Position numbers and translations under genes: made by a program. 64,000 nucleotides of DNA from Eubacteriales bacterium (GTDB lineage: Bacteria; Bacillota; Clostridia; Lachnospirales; Lachnospiraceae), in the NCBI GenBank assembly GCA_030537935.1, contig JAUNUY010000002.1, positions 236,651 through 300,650 of the forward strand. Direction: 5' to 3'. Under the pieces are notes generated by a model. That model saw nothing but the letters and a program-made list of their open reading frames with translations, had not been told where the DNA came from and did no database searches. Positions 17,274 through 26,025 of this stretch are shown here, piece after piece; the stretch's first letter is position 1, and each line of letters starts with the position of its first letter.

Positions 17274-18364
17274 TCTTCCAAATAATCCCGTAATGCACAG
17301 CTTCGGGACGGATGGCCCAATTTTTTCAACGCCTTCGCTTCAATCTGACGAATCCGCTCCCGTGTAACGTTAAAGACGCGGCCAACCTCCTCCAAGGTTT
17401 GTGAACGTTGTCCGTTCAGACCGAAACGCATAATCAAAACCTGCCGCTCCCGCTCATTCAAAATCTTCATGGCATCATTGAGTTGTTCCCGCAGCAAATT
17501 ATGTGACACCTTATCCTCCGGAGACAAAGTCCCCTCGTCCTCTATAAAGTCACTGAGATGGGAGTCGTCTTCCTCGCCAATGGGCGTCTCCAATGAAACG
17601 GGATCCTGCGAAATCCGCATCACCTCTTCCACCTTCTCGCGCGTCATGCCCAGCACCTCGCCGATTTCTTCCGGCAGGGGATCACGCCCCAGCTCCTGTA
17701 CCAACTGCCGGCTGGTGCGGGTAACTTTATTGATTGTCTCCACCATGTGAACGGGAATGCGGATGGTGCGTGCCTGGTCCGCAATCGCCCGTGTAATGGA
17801 CTGGCGAATCCACCATGTGGCATAGGTCGAAAACTTGAACCCCTTCGTGTAGTCAAACTTCTCAACCGCCTTCATCAGGCCCATATTCCCTTCCTGAATC
17901 AAATCCAGAAAGAGCATCCCGCGTCCGACATAATGCTTGGCGATACTCACCACCAGGCGGAGATTCGTCTCTGCCAGACGGTCGATGGATGCCTCGTCAC
18001 CGAGCGATGCCATATACGCAATCTGCCGCTCTTCCTTCGGCGTAAGCAGGGGAATCTGCCCGATTTCTTTCAAATACATCTTTACGGGGTCATCTCCGTG
18101 ACTGTGCTCCACGGGTCGCACCGGCTTGCCGGCTTTCACCCTGGCCATCCCCTTATCATCCACGTCATCATCTTCTTCAATGATGTCCATCAGGTCGATG
18201 CCGTTCTTCTCCAGACAGCTGAACACGAATTCATTTTCTTCTTCCGTGAGGTCCAGGTCTTTGAAGCAGAGATCGATGACGTCATAATTCAACTTAATCT
18301 GTTCCCGCTCCAAGGTCTCGATTAATTCGGCCACTTTGTTTTCCAGAAACTCTTTACTGTTCAT
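17270..18364 (-). CDS. rpoD: Primary RNA polymerase sigma factor RpoD (SigA)
   Basis: 364 residues. Region 1.2 begins at about residue 90 ([17 protein letters not shown]). Regions 2.1-2.4 contain [36 protein letters not shown] and [16 protein letters not shown], the -10 recognition helix. Region 3 has [15 protein letters not shown] and region 4.2 has [20 protein letters not shown]. The N-terminal region 1.1 is the short Firmicute type. ATG at 18364 follows GGAGGG. It lies between dnaG and trmK, the classic macromolecular-synthesis operon position, so it is the likely housekeeping sigma factor. A second primary-type sigma factor is encoded at 36.4-37.5 kb. Confidence 0.96.
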   Translation of the reverse strand: MNSKEFLENKVAELIETLEREQIKLNYDVIDLCFKDLDLTEEENEFVFSCLEKNGIDLMDIIEEDDDVDDKGMARVKAGKPVRPVEHSHGDDPVKMYLKEIGQIPLLTPKEERQIAYMASLGDEASIDRLAETNLRLVVSIAKHYVGRGMLFLDLIQEGNMGLMKAVEKFDYTKGFKFSTYATWWIRQSITRAIADQARTIRIPVHMVETINKVTRTSRQLVQELGRDPLPEEIGEVLGMTREKVEEVMRISQDPVSLETPIGEEDDSHLSDFIEDEGTLSPEDKVSHNLLREQLNDAMKILNERERQVLIMRFGLNGQRSQTLEEVGRVFNVTRERIRQIEAKALKKLGHPSRSCALRDYLEE

Positions 18365-18376
18365 ACCGTCCCTCCG

Positions 18377-20116
18377 TCAATTTATTCGTATTACCACTTT
18401 TTTAATCTGCTCTCTTCTCTCCGTCAAGGCAACCGTCTCCGCAAAATCATCACAGACGGCCAGATGACGGTTGACGGATGCCGCAACGAAGTTTATGAGG
18501 TTCTCGTTCAGCCCCCGCTCATAATCCGCCGGACTCAATTGCAGCAGTTCCTCATTGCAATACAGGGTATCGCCCGCCAATGCAATCTCCTCTTCCGTTT
18601 CAAAACGTGAGAGCAGGCGATGTTCCTCAATGCCTTTTCCGGCCTCCAACTCCGTCACCATCACTTGAAAGAGACGGCGTAGTCGCTCGTCTGAAAAGTC
18701 CTCCGCCTGTATATAGGGTTTTATTTTTTCGTAAACCCCCTGTCGACTCATCCACCAGAGCAACTGCTGCTCCAGGGGATTCACCGGCCCGGTCCGTCGG
18801 AGCCGTTCCTGCCGACGTTCTTCAACGAGGGTCTTTTCCAACGGTTTCCGCTGTACCTTCGCCACACCGAGCATCTCCCTGAAAATAGCGCCATCCAAGC
18901 CGAAATATCCTATCAGGTCTTCCGTAGCCACGCGAACATACTCCTCCGGATACCCTGACAGTTCGACGGCCGCCTCCTTCGTGAAGCGAATTTTCTGTGC
19001 CGGGTCGAGCAAATCGAACTGCCGTTTCAGAAGCCCAATCCGAAAATAAATTTCCGGTTCCGCCGCATCAATACAAGCCTGCAAATAATCAGCCCCCGCC
19101 GCTTGCAAGCATTCATCCGGATCCTTATAGTCCGGCATATGAATCACCTTGACGGACAGGTCCGCCGCCACCATTAACGCCGCCGCCTTGACGGTCGCAT
19201 TTTGTCCGGCCTCATCACTGTCGTATAAAAGATAGATATTCTTCGTCAACTTTCGCAATTCGGTCGCATGGTCCGGTGTAAAGGCCGTTCCCAACGTTGC
19301 TACCGCCATGTCAAAGCCGTATTGATGTAAGGTGATGACATCCATGTACCCCTCACAAAGAATCATATACGGTGCCCGGCTTCGCTTGGCAAGATGTAGT
19401 CCATACAAGGTCTTTTTCTTATGAAAAATATCCGTCTCGGGGGAATTCAGATATTTGGGACCACGCCCGTCCATCAGGCGTCCGCCAAAGCCGACAATCT
19501 TGCCGAACTTATCCATAATCGGAAACATGACGCGGTCGTAGAACTTATCGACCGCCCCCATCGTTTCAAAGGTACTGAACAAGCCCGATTTTTGTAAAAT
19601 TTCGTCTGAAAAATCCGCAGCCTTCAACTCGTTATACAGATTCTTCCGTCCGGGTGGAGCATAGCCCAGTCCGAAACGGTTCATCAGTTCATTGTCCATA
19701 CCGCGTTCCCGCAGATAATCGTAAGCCTTCTGTCCCGCCTTGGAACGCAACTGTTTGAAAAAGTAGACGCCGGCGGCACGATTCACGGCCCGCAGTTTAT
19801 CATAGGTGTCATCATGCGGCGTCTTTGTCTCCGTCAGGGTCATCCCCGCCCGATCGGCAAGAAAACGGACGGCCTCCAGAAACGTCAGATTCTCATACTT
19901 CATGATGAAAGAAATGACATTACCACGCTCATGACAACCGAAACAGTGGAAAACGTTCCGCTCTCGATTGACGGTAAAAGATGGGGTCCGCTCATTATGA
20001 AACGGACAAAGCCCCTTGAAGCTCGACCCGCTGCGCTTTAATGAAACATATTCGCCGATAATCTCCACGATATCGCTTCGATCAATCAAGTCGTCTATCT
20101 GTTCTCTCGGTATCAT
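18377..20116 (-). CDS. dnaG: DNA primase
   Basis: 579 residues. The N-terminal CHC2 zinc finger has Cys37, His40, Cys58 and Cys61 (CPFH and CFGC). The catalytic core (about 125-250) has FGGRLMDGRGPKYLNSPETD, and the TOPRIM domain shows LCEGYMDVITLHQYG with LLYDSDEAGQNA. The C-terminal helicase-binding region is less conserved. It makes RNA primers for lagging-strand synthesis with DnaB. I chose the ATG at 20116, which shares one base with the dgt stop (TAATG) and has GGGAG at correct spacing; an ATG 15 bases earlier has no site. It is followed by rpoD after 12 bases. Confidence 0.95.
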   Translation of the reverse strand: MIPREQIDDLIDRSDIVEIIGEYVSLKRSGSSFKGLCPFHNERTPSFTVNRERNVFHCFGCHERGNVISFIMKYENLTFLEAVRFLADRAGMTLTETKTPHDDTYDKLRAVNRAAGVYFFKQLRSKAGQKAYDYLRERGMDNELMNRFGLGYAPPGRKNLYNELKAADFSDEILQKSGLFSTFETMGAVDKFYDRVMFPIMDKFGKIVGFGGRLMDGRGPKYLNSPETDIFHKKKTLYGLHLAKRSRAPYMILCEGYMDVITLHQYGFDMAVATLGTAFTPDHATELRKLTKNIYLLYDSDEAGQNATVKAAALMVAADLSVKVIHMPDYKDPDECLQAAGADYLQACIDAAEPEIYFRIGLLKRQFDLLDPAQKIRFTKEAAVELSGYPEEYVRVATEDLIGYFGLDGAIFREMLGVAKVQRKPLEKTLVEERRQERLRRTGPVNPLEQQLLWWMSRQGVYEKIKPYIQAEDFSDERLRRLFQVMVTELEAGKGIEEHRLLSRFETEEEIALAGDTLYCNEELLQLSPADYERGLNENLINFVAASVNRHLAVCDDFAETVALTERREQIKKVVIRIN

Positions 20117-21126
20117 TATCGCTTCTCCCATCCCCGCGGAATGAACAAGCGCCGATATTCGTCAATGGCGAAACGGTCCGTCATGCCCGCGATATAGTCG
20201 CAAACCACCTGTTCCCTGTTCTCCGCCGCCGGACTATGCAGCGCCCGATAATGTTCCGGCAACTCTTCAAAATGCTCTTCGTAATAGGCGTAGAGTTTCT
20301 TGACGAGCGCCACCGCCTTGGCCTCTTCTTCCTTGGCGATGCTGTTGTGATATACGTGCTTCATCATATAGGCGCGCAGGCCCCGTAATGCCTGATCCAC
20401 GGACGGACTCATGAGAATATCATTTTTATCCCGACTGTAGTCGACGATATCATGAATCAACGTATTCAAGCGCTCTCTTGACGTCCCGCCCAGTACCCGA
20501 CGAAACTCGGACGGCAAATCATCCTCCGTCAATATCCCGGCACGGATGGCATCATCGATATCACTGTTGACATAGGCAATCTTATCCGAATAACGGACAA
20601 TCTTCCCCTCCAACGTGGCGGGATTGCCCGATGTCTTGTGATTTCGAATCCCGTCCCGGACCTCCCAGGTGAGGTTCAGCCCCCGGCCTTTCTTCTCAAT
20701 CACTTCCACCGTCCGGACACTTTGTTCGTTATGGCGAAAGCCACCGGGCCGACATGCGTTCAACGCCGCCTCCCCCGTATGACCGAACGGCGTATGCCCT
20801 AAATCATGCCCCAGGGCAATCGCCTCCGTCAAATCTTCATTCATGCAAAGAGCGCAGGCAATGGTCCGGGCCGTTTGCGATACCTCCAAGGTATGCATCA
20901 GACGGGTTCGATAATGATCCCCCTTCGGCGCCAGAAATACCTGCGTCTTATCCTTCAATCTTCGAAAACTTTTTGAATGCAGAATCCGGTCGCGATCTCG
21001 CTGATAAACCGTTCGGACATCACACTCGGGCTCCGCCCGATCCCGTCCGCGGGAGTGTACACTGTGTGCTGCATACGGGCTCAGCAGACTCGCTTCCTGT
21101 GCTTCGCGTCGTTCTCTGACATTCAT
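20116..21126 (-). CDS. dgt: Deoxyguanosinetriphosphate triphosphohydrolase-like HD protein
   Basis: 336 residues. HD-domain residues are clear: RTRLMHTLEVSQTARTIA (around 73-90), then ALGHDLGHTPFGHTGE, which supplies the His-Asp metal ligands, and later KIVRYSDKIAYVNSDIDDA. The N-terminal RDRDRILHSKSFRRLKDKTQ is typical of the Firmicute dGTPase-like branch. It would hydrolyse dNTPs to deoxynucleosides and triphosphate and so influence nucleotide pools. ATG at 21126 has GGAG five bases upstream. It directly precedes dnaG with a one-base overlap. Confidence 0.92.
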   Translation of the reverse strand: MNVRERREAQEASLLSPYAAHSVHSRGRDRAEPECDVRTVYQRDRDRILHSKSFRRLKDKTQVFLAPKGDHYRTRLMHTLEVSQTARTIACALCMNEDLTEAIALGHDLGHTPFGHTGEAALNACRPGGFRHNEQSVRTVEVIEKKGRGLNLTWEVRDGIRNHKTSGNPATLEGKIVRYSDKIAYVNSDIDDAIRAGILTEDDLPSEFRRVLGGTSRERLNTLIHDIVDYSRDKNDILMSPSVDQALRGLRAYMMKHVYHNSIAKEEEAKAVALVKKLYAYYEEHFEELPEHYRALHSPAAENREQVVCDYIAGMTDRFAIDEYRRLFIPRGWEKR

Positions 21127-21140
21127 GGCGACTCCTTCCG

Positions 21141-21779
21141 TCAGTCAGCCGTCACCTCATATGTTTTAATATAATCTCGTATCGTGTCTTTCCCCTTGAA
21201 TATACCCAACAGGGCCGACCTCGTGTAACCGAGAATCTCCGGCTTCTCTCCCAGGCCAACGCACCACTTCGTATTCATAAATGCCTTATGCGCTACCAAC
21301 AAGCGCTCTTGCTGCGGCGAGGGCAGGGCCGCGATGACGGCATCCGGTACATAGTTGTTGATCATATTGACCAGCGACTCCGGATTCTCATCCTCTGAAC
21401 ATATGCGTTCGGACAGGACTCTTAAGGCCGGATATTTTGCTGCCAGAAAATCCTTCAACCGCTCCATCAACTCTTCCGTTGCCGTCAGCAGGACTACGCC
21501 GCCATCTCCGAGAAATTCAAACAGTTCAAGATAAAAGCCGCCGGAAACAACATCCTCCGATGCCGTCCCGATATCTTCCCCGGCGCAGAGAATTAGATCC
21601 GCCGCGGCAATATCCGCCGCAACGCGTTCTCCTGCCAATGCCGCCTCCAGGGCCGCTGGATTCAGACGAATGACCGTTTTTATGCCTTCCGTCTCCAATG
21701 CCGGCCGCATCGACTCCGTAACCATATCTTCGGAAAATATATCAAACCGGACTCCGTCCATTGCCAACGTTTTCTTCAT
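21141..21779 (-). CDS. Hypothetical protein, possible WecG/TagA-like fold
   Basis: 212 residues with no signal peptide or membrane helix. The C-terminal third reads YVPDAVIAALPSPQQERLLV and then WCVGLGEKPE. This recalls the C-terminal block of WecG/TagA/CpsF sugar transferases (DxxxxALGxPxQE...GVG), but the N-terminal catalytic half of that family is not recognisable. Treat it as a divergent relative at best. ATG at 21779 is preceded by GGGAGG; the in-frame GTG four codons up would overlap that site. It lies 14 bases upstream of dgt and 16 bases after the CPBP protease gene, on the same strand. Confidence 0.5.
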   Translation of the reverse strand: MKKTLAMDGVRFDIFSEDMVTESMRPALETEGIKTVIRLNPAALEAALAGERVAADIAAADLILCAGEDIGTASEDVVSGGFYLELFEFLGDGGVVLLTATEELMERLKDFLAAKYPALRVLSERICSEDENPESLVNMINNYVPDAVIAALPSPQQERLLVAHKAFMNTKWCVGLGEKPEILGYTRSALLGIFKGKDTIRDYIKTYEVTAD

Positions 21780-21795
21780 ATATCCTCCCACCGAA

Positions 21796-22785
21796 TTAGC
21801 TGAGTACGGCCAGGGACACCATCATGCCGATCAGCAGAACGCAGGCAATCACGCCCGACGGCGTAAAAAACCGTCGCATGGGTACATCACCGCGCTTAAA
21901 GTAATTCCGCAACAAATCCTCCCGACCATTCATCTTTGCCGTAAATCGCAACAACAAGATGCCTAGAATGGCCGTGAACAAGGCCAAAGGAAGCATCCGG
22001 GCAATCTCCGCCCAACTCGGCATGCCCGTACTGCCTGAAAGCAGTGTCTTCAATTCATTATAGGTTTCCGCATACGTCGGGTCACCGCTCTTTTCCGCCA
22101 TCTGCCGATAATACGAAGGAAGAAGCAGCGCCGCAACATTCATCGCATTAAACACAAAATGCAGAATCATGGGGACAATCGTCGAACTGTTCGCCTCCGC
22201 GATAAAAGCCAAGATGATGCCCATCAAAAATGCATAAGCGAACTGATTGAAGTTCATATGCACCAGGCCGAAAATCAAGGCGGAAAGCACGGCCCCGCGA
22301 AAATAGCCCATACGCCGGAATGTCCCGTAATAGAGCCCGCGAAACTGTAACTCCTCGAAAATGCCGGGCAGTACCGCAATCGCGATAAGCAACAGACTCA
22401 GCGGCAACTTGCCCAACATCGTCATGGACGACTCGACATAATTAAAAGCGCCCAGCTTCATACTGATGAGGTTCACCAGACTGATAATCCGACCAAACAT
22501 AATCAAGGCTACCAGACTGATAAAGAGGCTCGAAACCTTGAAACGGTTCAAACCTAGGATGCCTCGAGTGTCGACACGATTTTTGGCAACGAACACCAGC
22601 GTCGGCAATACGAGAATCCACGGTGTCAGTATCAATCCCGCCGTCAATACACCCTCATTCAAGGGAGACAGGCCCATGTAGGCCGGTAATGTCGCTTGAA
22701 GAATTGAGCTGAGCAACACGAGCAATACGGTTATGAGAAAAACGCGAGCGGTACGCTTTACCGCAATATCAGCCGTCGATGTCAT
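21796..22785 (-). CDS. CPBP family intramembrane glutamic protease
   Basis: 329 residues with about eight hydrophobic helices. The three catalytic motifs of the CAAX protease/bacteriocin-processing family are present: EELQFR (Glu144-Glu145...Arg149), GLVHMN with His176, and HFVFN with His209 and Asn213. Members cleave prenylated or bacteriocin-type substrates, or protect against bacteriocins; the substrate here is unknown. AAGGAG lies ten bases before the ATG, inside the end of the small upstream gene that it overlaps by 17 bases. It shares a promoter with that gene. Confidence 0.88.
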   Translation of the reverse strand: MTSTADIAVKRTARVFLITVLLVLLSSILQATLPAYMGLSPLNEGVLTAGLILTPWILVLPTLVFVAKNRVDTRGILGLNRFKVSSLFISLVALIMFGRIISLVNLISMKLGAFNYVESSMTMLGKLPLSLLLIAIAVLPGIFEELQFRGLYYGTFRRMGYFRGAVLSALIFGLVHMNFNQFAYAFLMGIILAFIAEANSSTIVPMILHFVFNAMNVAALLLPSYYRQMAEKSGDPTYAETYNELKTLLSGSTGMPSWAEIARMLPLALFTAILGILLLRFTAKMNGREDLLRNYFKRGDVPMRRFFTPSGVIACVLLIGMMVSLAVLS

Positions 22786-23005
22786 GAACCAAAAACTCCT
22801 TCATATGCTCTTCGTCTTCGGGATTGTCGAATAAAATTTCGACCTCGCCCAAATCATCGTTGAGGCATTTGGCCACGATGATAAATTGCGAAAGCTTCGA
22901 CTTTAAATTCAACTTACCCTCCTTATTAATCAGGAAAGCTTCTCCCGTCAAATTATCAATCAACTTGAAAAATTTATTTACATTATTGATTTTATTAATT
23001 TTCAT
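22769..23005 (-). CDS. Small hypothetical protein (78 aa) upstream of the CPBP protease
   Basis: 78 residues, not recognised. It is soluble: a basic N-terminal part (MKINKINNVNKFFKL), a possible beta-rich middle (EAFLINKEGKL) and an acidic C-terminal end (LFDNPEDEEHMKEFLV). ATG at 23005 follows GGAG; an upstream in-frame ATG lacks one. A consensus-like promoter (23059-23087) lies upstream. The 17-base overlap with the CPBP gene implies co-translation and possibly a shared job. Confidence 0.7.
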   Translation of the reverse strand: MKINKINNVNKFFKLIDNLTGEAFLINKEGKLNLKSKLSQFIIVAKCLNDDLGEVEILFDNPEDEEHMKEFLVHDIDG

Positions 23006-23058
23006 ATCCGCTCCGTTTCTTCGGGATATTCGAATCACCCCGAAATCGTCATTGAATT

Positions 23059-23087
23059 ATTATATCATCAGACTGTTCATTTTGCAA
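23059..23087 (-). promoter_or_regulatory. Promoter TTGCAA-N17-TATAAT before the 78-aa/CPBP genes
   Basis: -35 TTGCAA at 23082-23087 and -10 TATAAT at 23059-23064 on the minus strand, with a 17-base spacer and about 50 bases to the start codon. Confidence 0.7.
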
Positions 23088-23138
23088 ACCATACGACGGG
23101 GTTCACCCTGACGAATGTGATGGGCCGGCCGCTTCCTA

Positions 23139-24311
23139 TCAACCGATTAACCGCCCGGATTCAGCCGCCAAGGCCGCCAATGCCCGCAACGCCGTATCCA
23201 CCTCTTCCGAAGTCGTAAATGCGCCGAAAGAAAAGCGTATGCCACCCCGCGGCATGGTCCCCAGCGTCTGATGCCCCAGGGGTGCGCAATGCAAGCCTAC
23301 ACGCGTCATGATGCCGTAATCTTCATCCAAGCGCCACGCCAGTTCTCCTTCATCCATGAAATCACACTGTAAGAGAACGACGGGAACACTTTCCGTCCGA
23401 ACCACATCGGCGATGATCCGGTATCCGTCCAGACGCCGGACGCCCGTCAGAAAATGAGCCATACAGGCCATCTCGGCCGCATGAATCGACGCCCGCCCCC
23501 GCTCATTAATGTAGTCGATGGCCGCACCGAGAGCCAGAATCCCCGGCAGGTTGGGCGTGCCGGGTTCGTAGCGGTCAGGCATAATGGCCGGCATCTTCGC
23601 ACTGTGTGAATCACTTCCCGTACCACCGCAAAATACCGGCGTGACGAGCGGCACAATCTCGGGACGAATCAAAAACCCGCCCGTTCCCTGCGGTCCGAGC
23701 AAACCCTTATGACCTGTAAAGCAGAGGATGTCGATGTGTTCGCCGACCATATCGACGGGCAGAGTCCCCGCTCCCTGAGCCGCATCCGTAATGAAAACGA
23801 GGCCATGGCGGCGGGCCATCTCACCCAAGGCCCTCACGGGTGCAACGGCGGGACAAATATTTGATGCATAGGTGCAGATGACGGCCCGCGTCTCCGACCG
23901 AATCAAGGCCTCTGCCGCTTCAACGTCGGTCCGTCCCGTCTTATCCGCCGGCATGATGTCATACGTAATGCCGCAGTGCTCGCTCAGATAATGTAACGGA
24001 CGCCACACGGCATTATGCTCCAAACCGCTGATTAAAACGTGGTCCCCCGATTTGAGCAAGCCGAAGAGAACCATGTTCAGCGCCTGTGTCACGTTCGCCG
24101 TAAAGATAACATTTTCCGGTCCGTACCCGTTAAAGAAATCGGAAATCTTCTCCCGCACCGCCAGTACCTGCTCCGCCAGCTCATAGGCTTCATGATAGCC
24201 GCCCCGGTTAATATTCGTTCCGTGACTGCACATCTGTTCCGTCATGCAGCGGATAACGGCCGGCGGTTTCGGGAAGGATGTTGCCGCCTGATCCAAGTTG
24301 ATTGTCTTCAT
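23139..24311 (-). CDS. Cysteine desulfurase/selenocysteine lyase-like aminotransferase class V
   Basis: 390 residues. The PLP-binding Lys202 sits in FTGHKGLLGPQGTGG. A candidate catalytic Cys342 is in VGLHCAPLGHQTLG. DQAATSFPKPPAV at the start is typical of the EF2568-type subfamily (TIGR01977). In known genomes that subfamily is linked to orphan selD and selenium-dependent molybdenum hydroxylases, where it may mobilise selenium or sulfur from cysteine or selenocysteine. Here it is divergent from selD, sharing a 193-base intergenic region. It differs from the IscS-like protein at 38.7-39.8 kb, which is part of the tRNA-thiolation operon. Confidence 0.85.
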   Translation of the reverse strand: MKTINLDQAATSFPKPPAVIRCMTEQMCSHGTNINRGGYHEAYELAEQVLAVREKISDFFNGYGPENVIFTANVTQALNMVLFGLLKSGDHVLISGLEHNAVWRPLHYLSEHCGITYDIMPADKTGRTDVEAAEALIRSETRAVICTYASNICPAVAPVRALGEMARRHGLVFITDAAQGAGTLPVDMVGEHIDILCFTGHKGLLGPQGTGGFLIRPEIVPLVTPVFCGGTGSDSHSAKMPAIMPDRYEPGTPNLPGILALGAAIDYINERGRASIHAAEMACMAHFLTGVRRLDGYRIIADVVRTESVPVVLLQCDFMDEGELAWRLDEDYGIMTRVGLHCAPLGHQTLGTMPRGGIRFSFGAFTTSEEVDTALRALAALAAESGRLIG

Positions 24312-24333
24312 CCGATGCTCCTTTCACCCCGTT

Positions 24334-24362
24334 ATCATAACATGAGGTGCACGATGCCGCAA
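24334..24362 (-). promoter_or_regulatory. Promoter TTGCGG-N17-TATGAT of the desulfurase-like gene
   Basis: -35 TTGCGG at 24357-24362 and -10 TATGAT at 24334-24339 (with a preceding TG, extended -10) on the minus strand, 17-base spacer. On the plus strand a TACAAT at 24472-24477 is the likely selD -10 box. Confidence 0.55.
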
Positions 24363-24504
24363 CCGTCCGGTACCGTCCGTCATATGCGAATCGCCATTCC
24401 TTGCGGGTTTCCGCATCCATGAAGTTTTCATGACCGTTGCCCCGAGACTTCCCCCCGTTCCCTTTTCGTGTTACAATGGCATCGATATACGTAAAGGAGG
24501 ACTT

Positions 24505-25533
24505 ATGCGTTTAACAAGCTTGGTAAAAACATCGGGTTGCGCCGCAAAATTGAATCCCTCGGATTTGGCGCGAACCCTGGAAAAACTGAAAACTTTTCCC
24601 GATGACGCCCTCATGGTCGGCTTCGATAACAGTGACGATGCCCTTGTCTATCGGGTCCGCGACGATCTCGTCGCCGTCCAGAGCGTCGACTTCTTCCCCC
24701 CGATGGTGGACGATCCCTACACCTTCGGTATGATTGCCGCCGCCAACTCGGTCAGTGACATCTATGCCATGGGCGCCGAACCGAGCATCGCCATGAACGT
24801 GCTCTGCTTCCCGTCCTGTACCGACTTGGACATCATGCGCGCCATCCTGCAAGGCGGCATTGACAAGGCGCGTGAAGCCGGTGTCACCGTGGCGGGCGGT
24901 CATACCGTGGAAGACCCCATTCCCAAATACGGGCTTTGCGTCACGGGCTTTGCCCGACCGGAAGAAATCTTCCGTAACGACACGGCCCGGGAAGGCGACG
25001 TGCTCATTCTCACGAAGCCGCTGGGCGTCGGCCTCATCAACACCGGTGCGAAGGTTGATATGGTCAGTGAAACGGCCCGAAAAGCGGCGGAGGCTTCCAT
25101 GATGACGCTCAACAAATATGCTAAGGAGGCACTGCGGGATTTGACCATCCACGCCGTAACCGACGTCACCGGGTTCTCCTTGGCCGGCCATGCCCTGGAA
25201 ATGGCACGCGGTGCGGACCGGACCGTGGAAATATATACGGACAATCTGCCCATCCTCCCGGAGGCACGCGTGCTGGCACAGCAGGGCATCATCCCGGAAG
25301 GCACCTACAATAATAAAAAATTCCTGGCGAATGACTGTCTGGCGGATGGTAAGATTGCAGAAGATTTACAGGATGTCGTCTTCGACCCGCAGACATCGGG
25401 TGGCCTCCTGGTCAGTCTCCCGGAAGCCGATGCACAGCGTTATCTCCGTCGCTGTCGGGACTTTACGAAAGACGCACGCATCGTGGGTAAAGTCATACGC
25501 AAGGGGGACCGTGCCATCATTTTGCGTGCATAA
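24505..25533 (+). CDS. selD: Selenophosphate synthase (selenide, water dikinase)
   Basis: 342 residues. It makes monoselenophosphate from selenide and ATP. The catalytic N-terminal motif is SGCAAKLNP, with Cys12 (codon TGC, so not selenocysteine) and Lys15 matching the E. coli Cys17/Lys20 pair. Further motifs are VGFDNSDDALVYRV, AVQSVDFFPPMVDDPY, VAGGHTVEDPIPKYGLCVTG and VTDVTGFSLAGHALEMA. ATG at 24505 follows AAAGGAGG; an upstream in-frame ATG lacks a site. There is no selA, selB or selenocysteine tRNA in this window. With the adjacent desulfurase-like gene and the FAD-less molybdenum hydroxylase, it fits the orphan-SelD labile-selenium system. Confidence 0.95.
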   Translation: MRLTSLVKTSGCAAKLNPSDLARTLEKLKTFPDDALMVGFDNSDDALVYRVRDDLVAVQSVDFFPPMVDDPYTFGMIAAANSVSDIYAMGAEPSIAMNVLCFPSCTDLDIMRAILQGGIDKAREAGVTVAGGHTVEDPIPKYGLCVTGFARPEEIFRNDTAREGDVLILTKPLGVGLINTGAKVDMVSETARKAAEASMMTLNKYAKEALRDLTIHAVTDVTGFSLAGHALEMARGADRTVEIYTDNLPILPEARVLAQQGIIPEGTYNNKKFLANDCLADGKIAEDLQDVVFDPQTSGGLLVSLPEADAQRYLRRCRDFTKDARIVGKVIRKGDRAIILRA

Positions 25534-25587
25534 TGACCGGAAAATATTTCCCCCGGAACACTTCCCCGCTCATGACATATATCGTAA

Positions 25588-25620
25588 AAACGGTCGACAC
25601 CTGTTCGGTGTCGACCGTTT
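25588..25620. terminator. Bidirectional terminator between selD and yerC
   Basis: Arms CGGTCGACACC (25591-25601) and GGTGTCGACCG (25607-25617) pair perfectly around a 5-base loop, flanked by A and T tracts. It serves both convergent genes. Confidence 0.85.
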
Positions 25621-25624
25621 GTGT

Positions 25625-25912
25625 TTACAACTTCATTTTGTTCAAAATGACATCGTACATGCCATTACCGTAATTCAATGTTCTGTTCACACGGCTTATG
25701 GTCGCCGTCGAAGCGCCCGTTTCTTCCGCTATCGTCAGATACGTCTTTTTTTGCCTCAACATTTTCGCAACTTCCAGACGTTGAGACAGAGAAAAAATCT
25801 CCGTGACCGTACATAAATCTTCGAAAAAGGCCTTACACTCTTCTTCGTTCTCCAGCGCCAACACGGCATGGTAGAGTTGATTCCGGATTTCCTTATCTAC
25901 TTTTCGTCCCAT
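25625..25912 (-). CDS. YerC/YecD family TrpR-like DNA-binding protein
   Basis: 95 residues. The TrpR-type helix-turn-helix is seen in FSLSQRLEVAKMLRQKKTYL followed by TIAEETGASTATISRVNRTL, and the protein ends with a short basic tail. This is the YerC/YecD family, small homologues of the tryptophan repressor; the ligand and targets are unknown, although B. subtilis YerC has been linked to purine or nucleotide metabolism by location only. ATG at 25912 follows AGGAGG. The gene stands alone, convergent with selD. Confidence 0.88.
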   Translation of the reverse strand: MGRKVDKEIRNQLYHAVLALENEEECKAFFEDLCTVTEIFSLSQRLEVAKMLRQKKTYLTIAEETGASTATISRVNRTLNYGNGMYDVILNKMKL

Positions 25913-26025
25913 ACTTCCTCCTCACGTAACACTGTCTCATTGTAACACTTTAAGCCGTTAAAGTAAAGAGGTTTCTCAAGCTGTTTCAACTTTTTCATAC
26001 ATCCGTTTCCACACCGCTGACGCCA

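Noticed and set aside
24535..24550. Possible selenocysteine in SelD at the catalytic position
   Set aside because: The codon is TGC, an ordinary cysteine, and no in-frame TGA occurs in selD or in the molybdenum hydroxylase gene.
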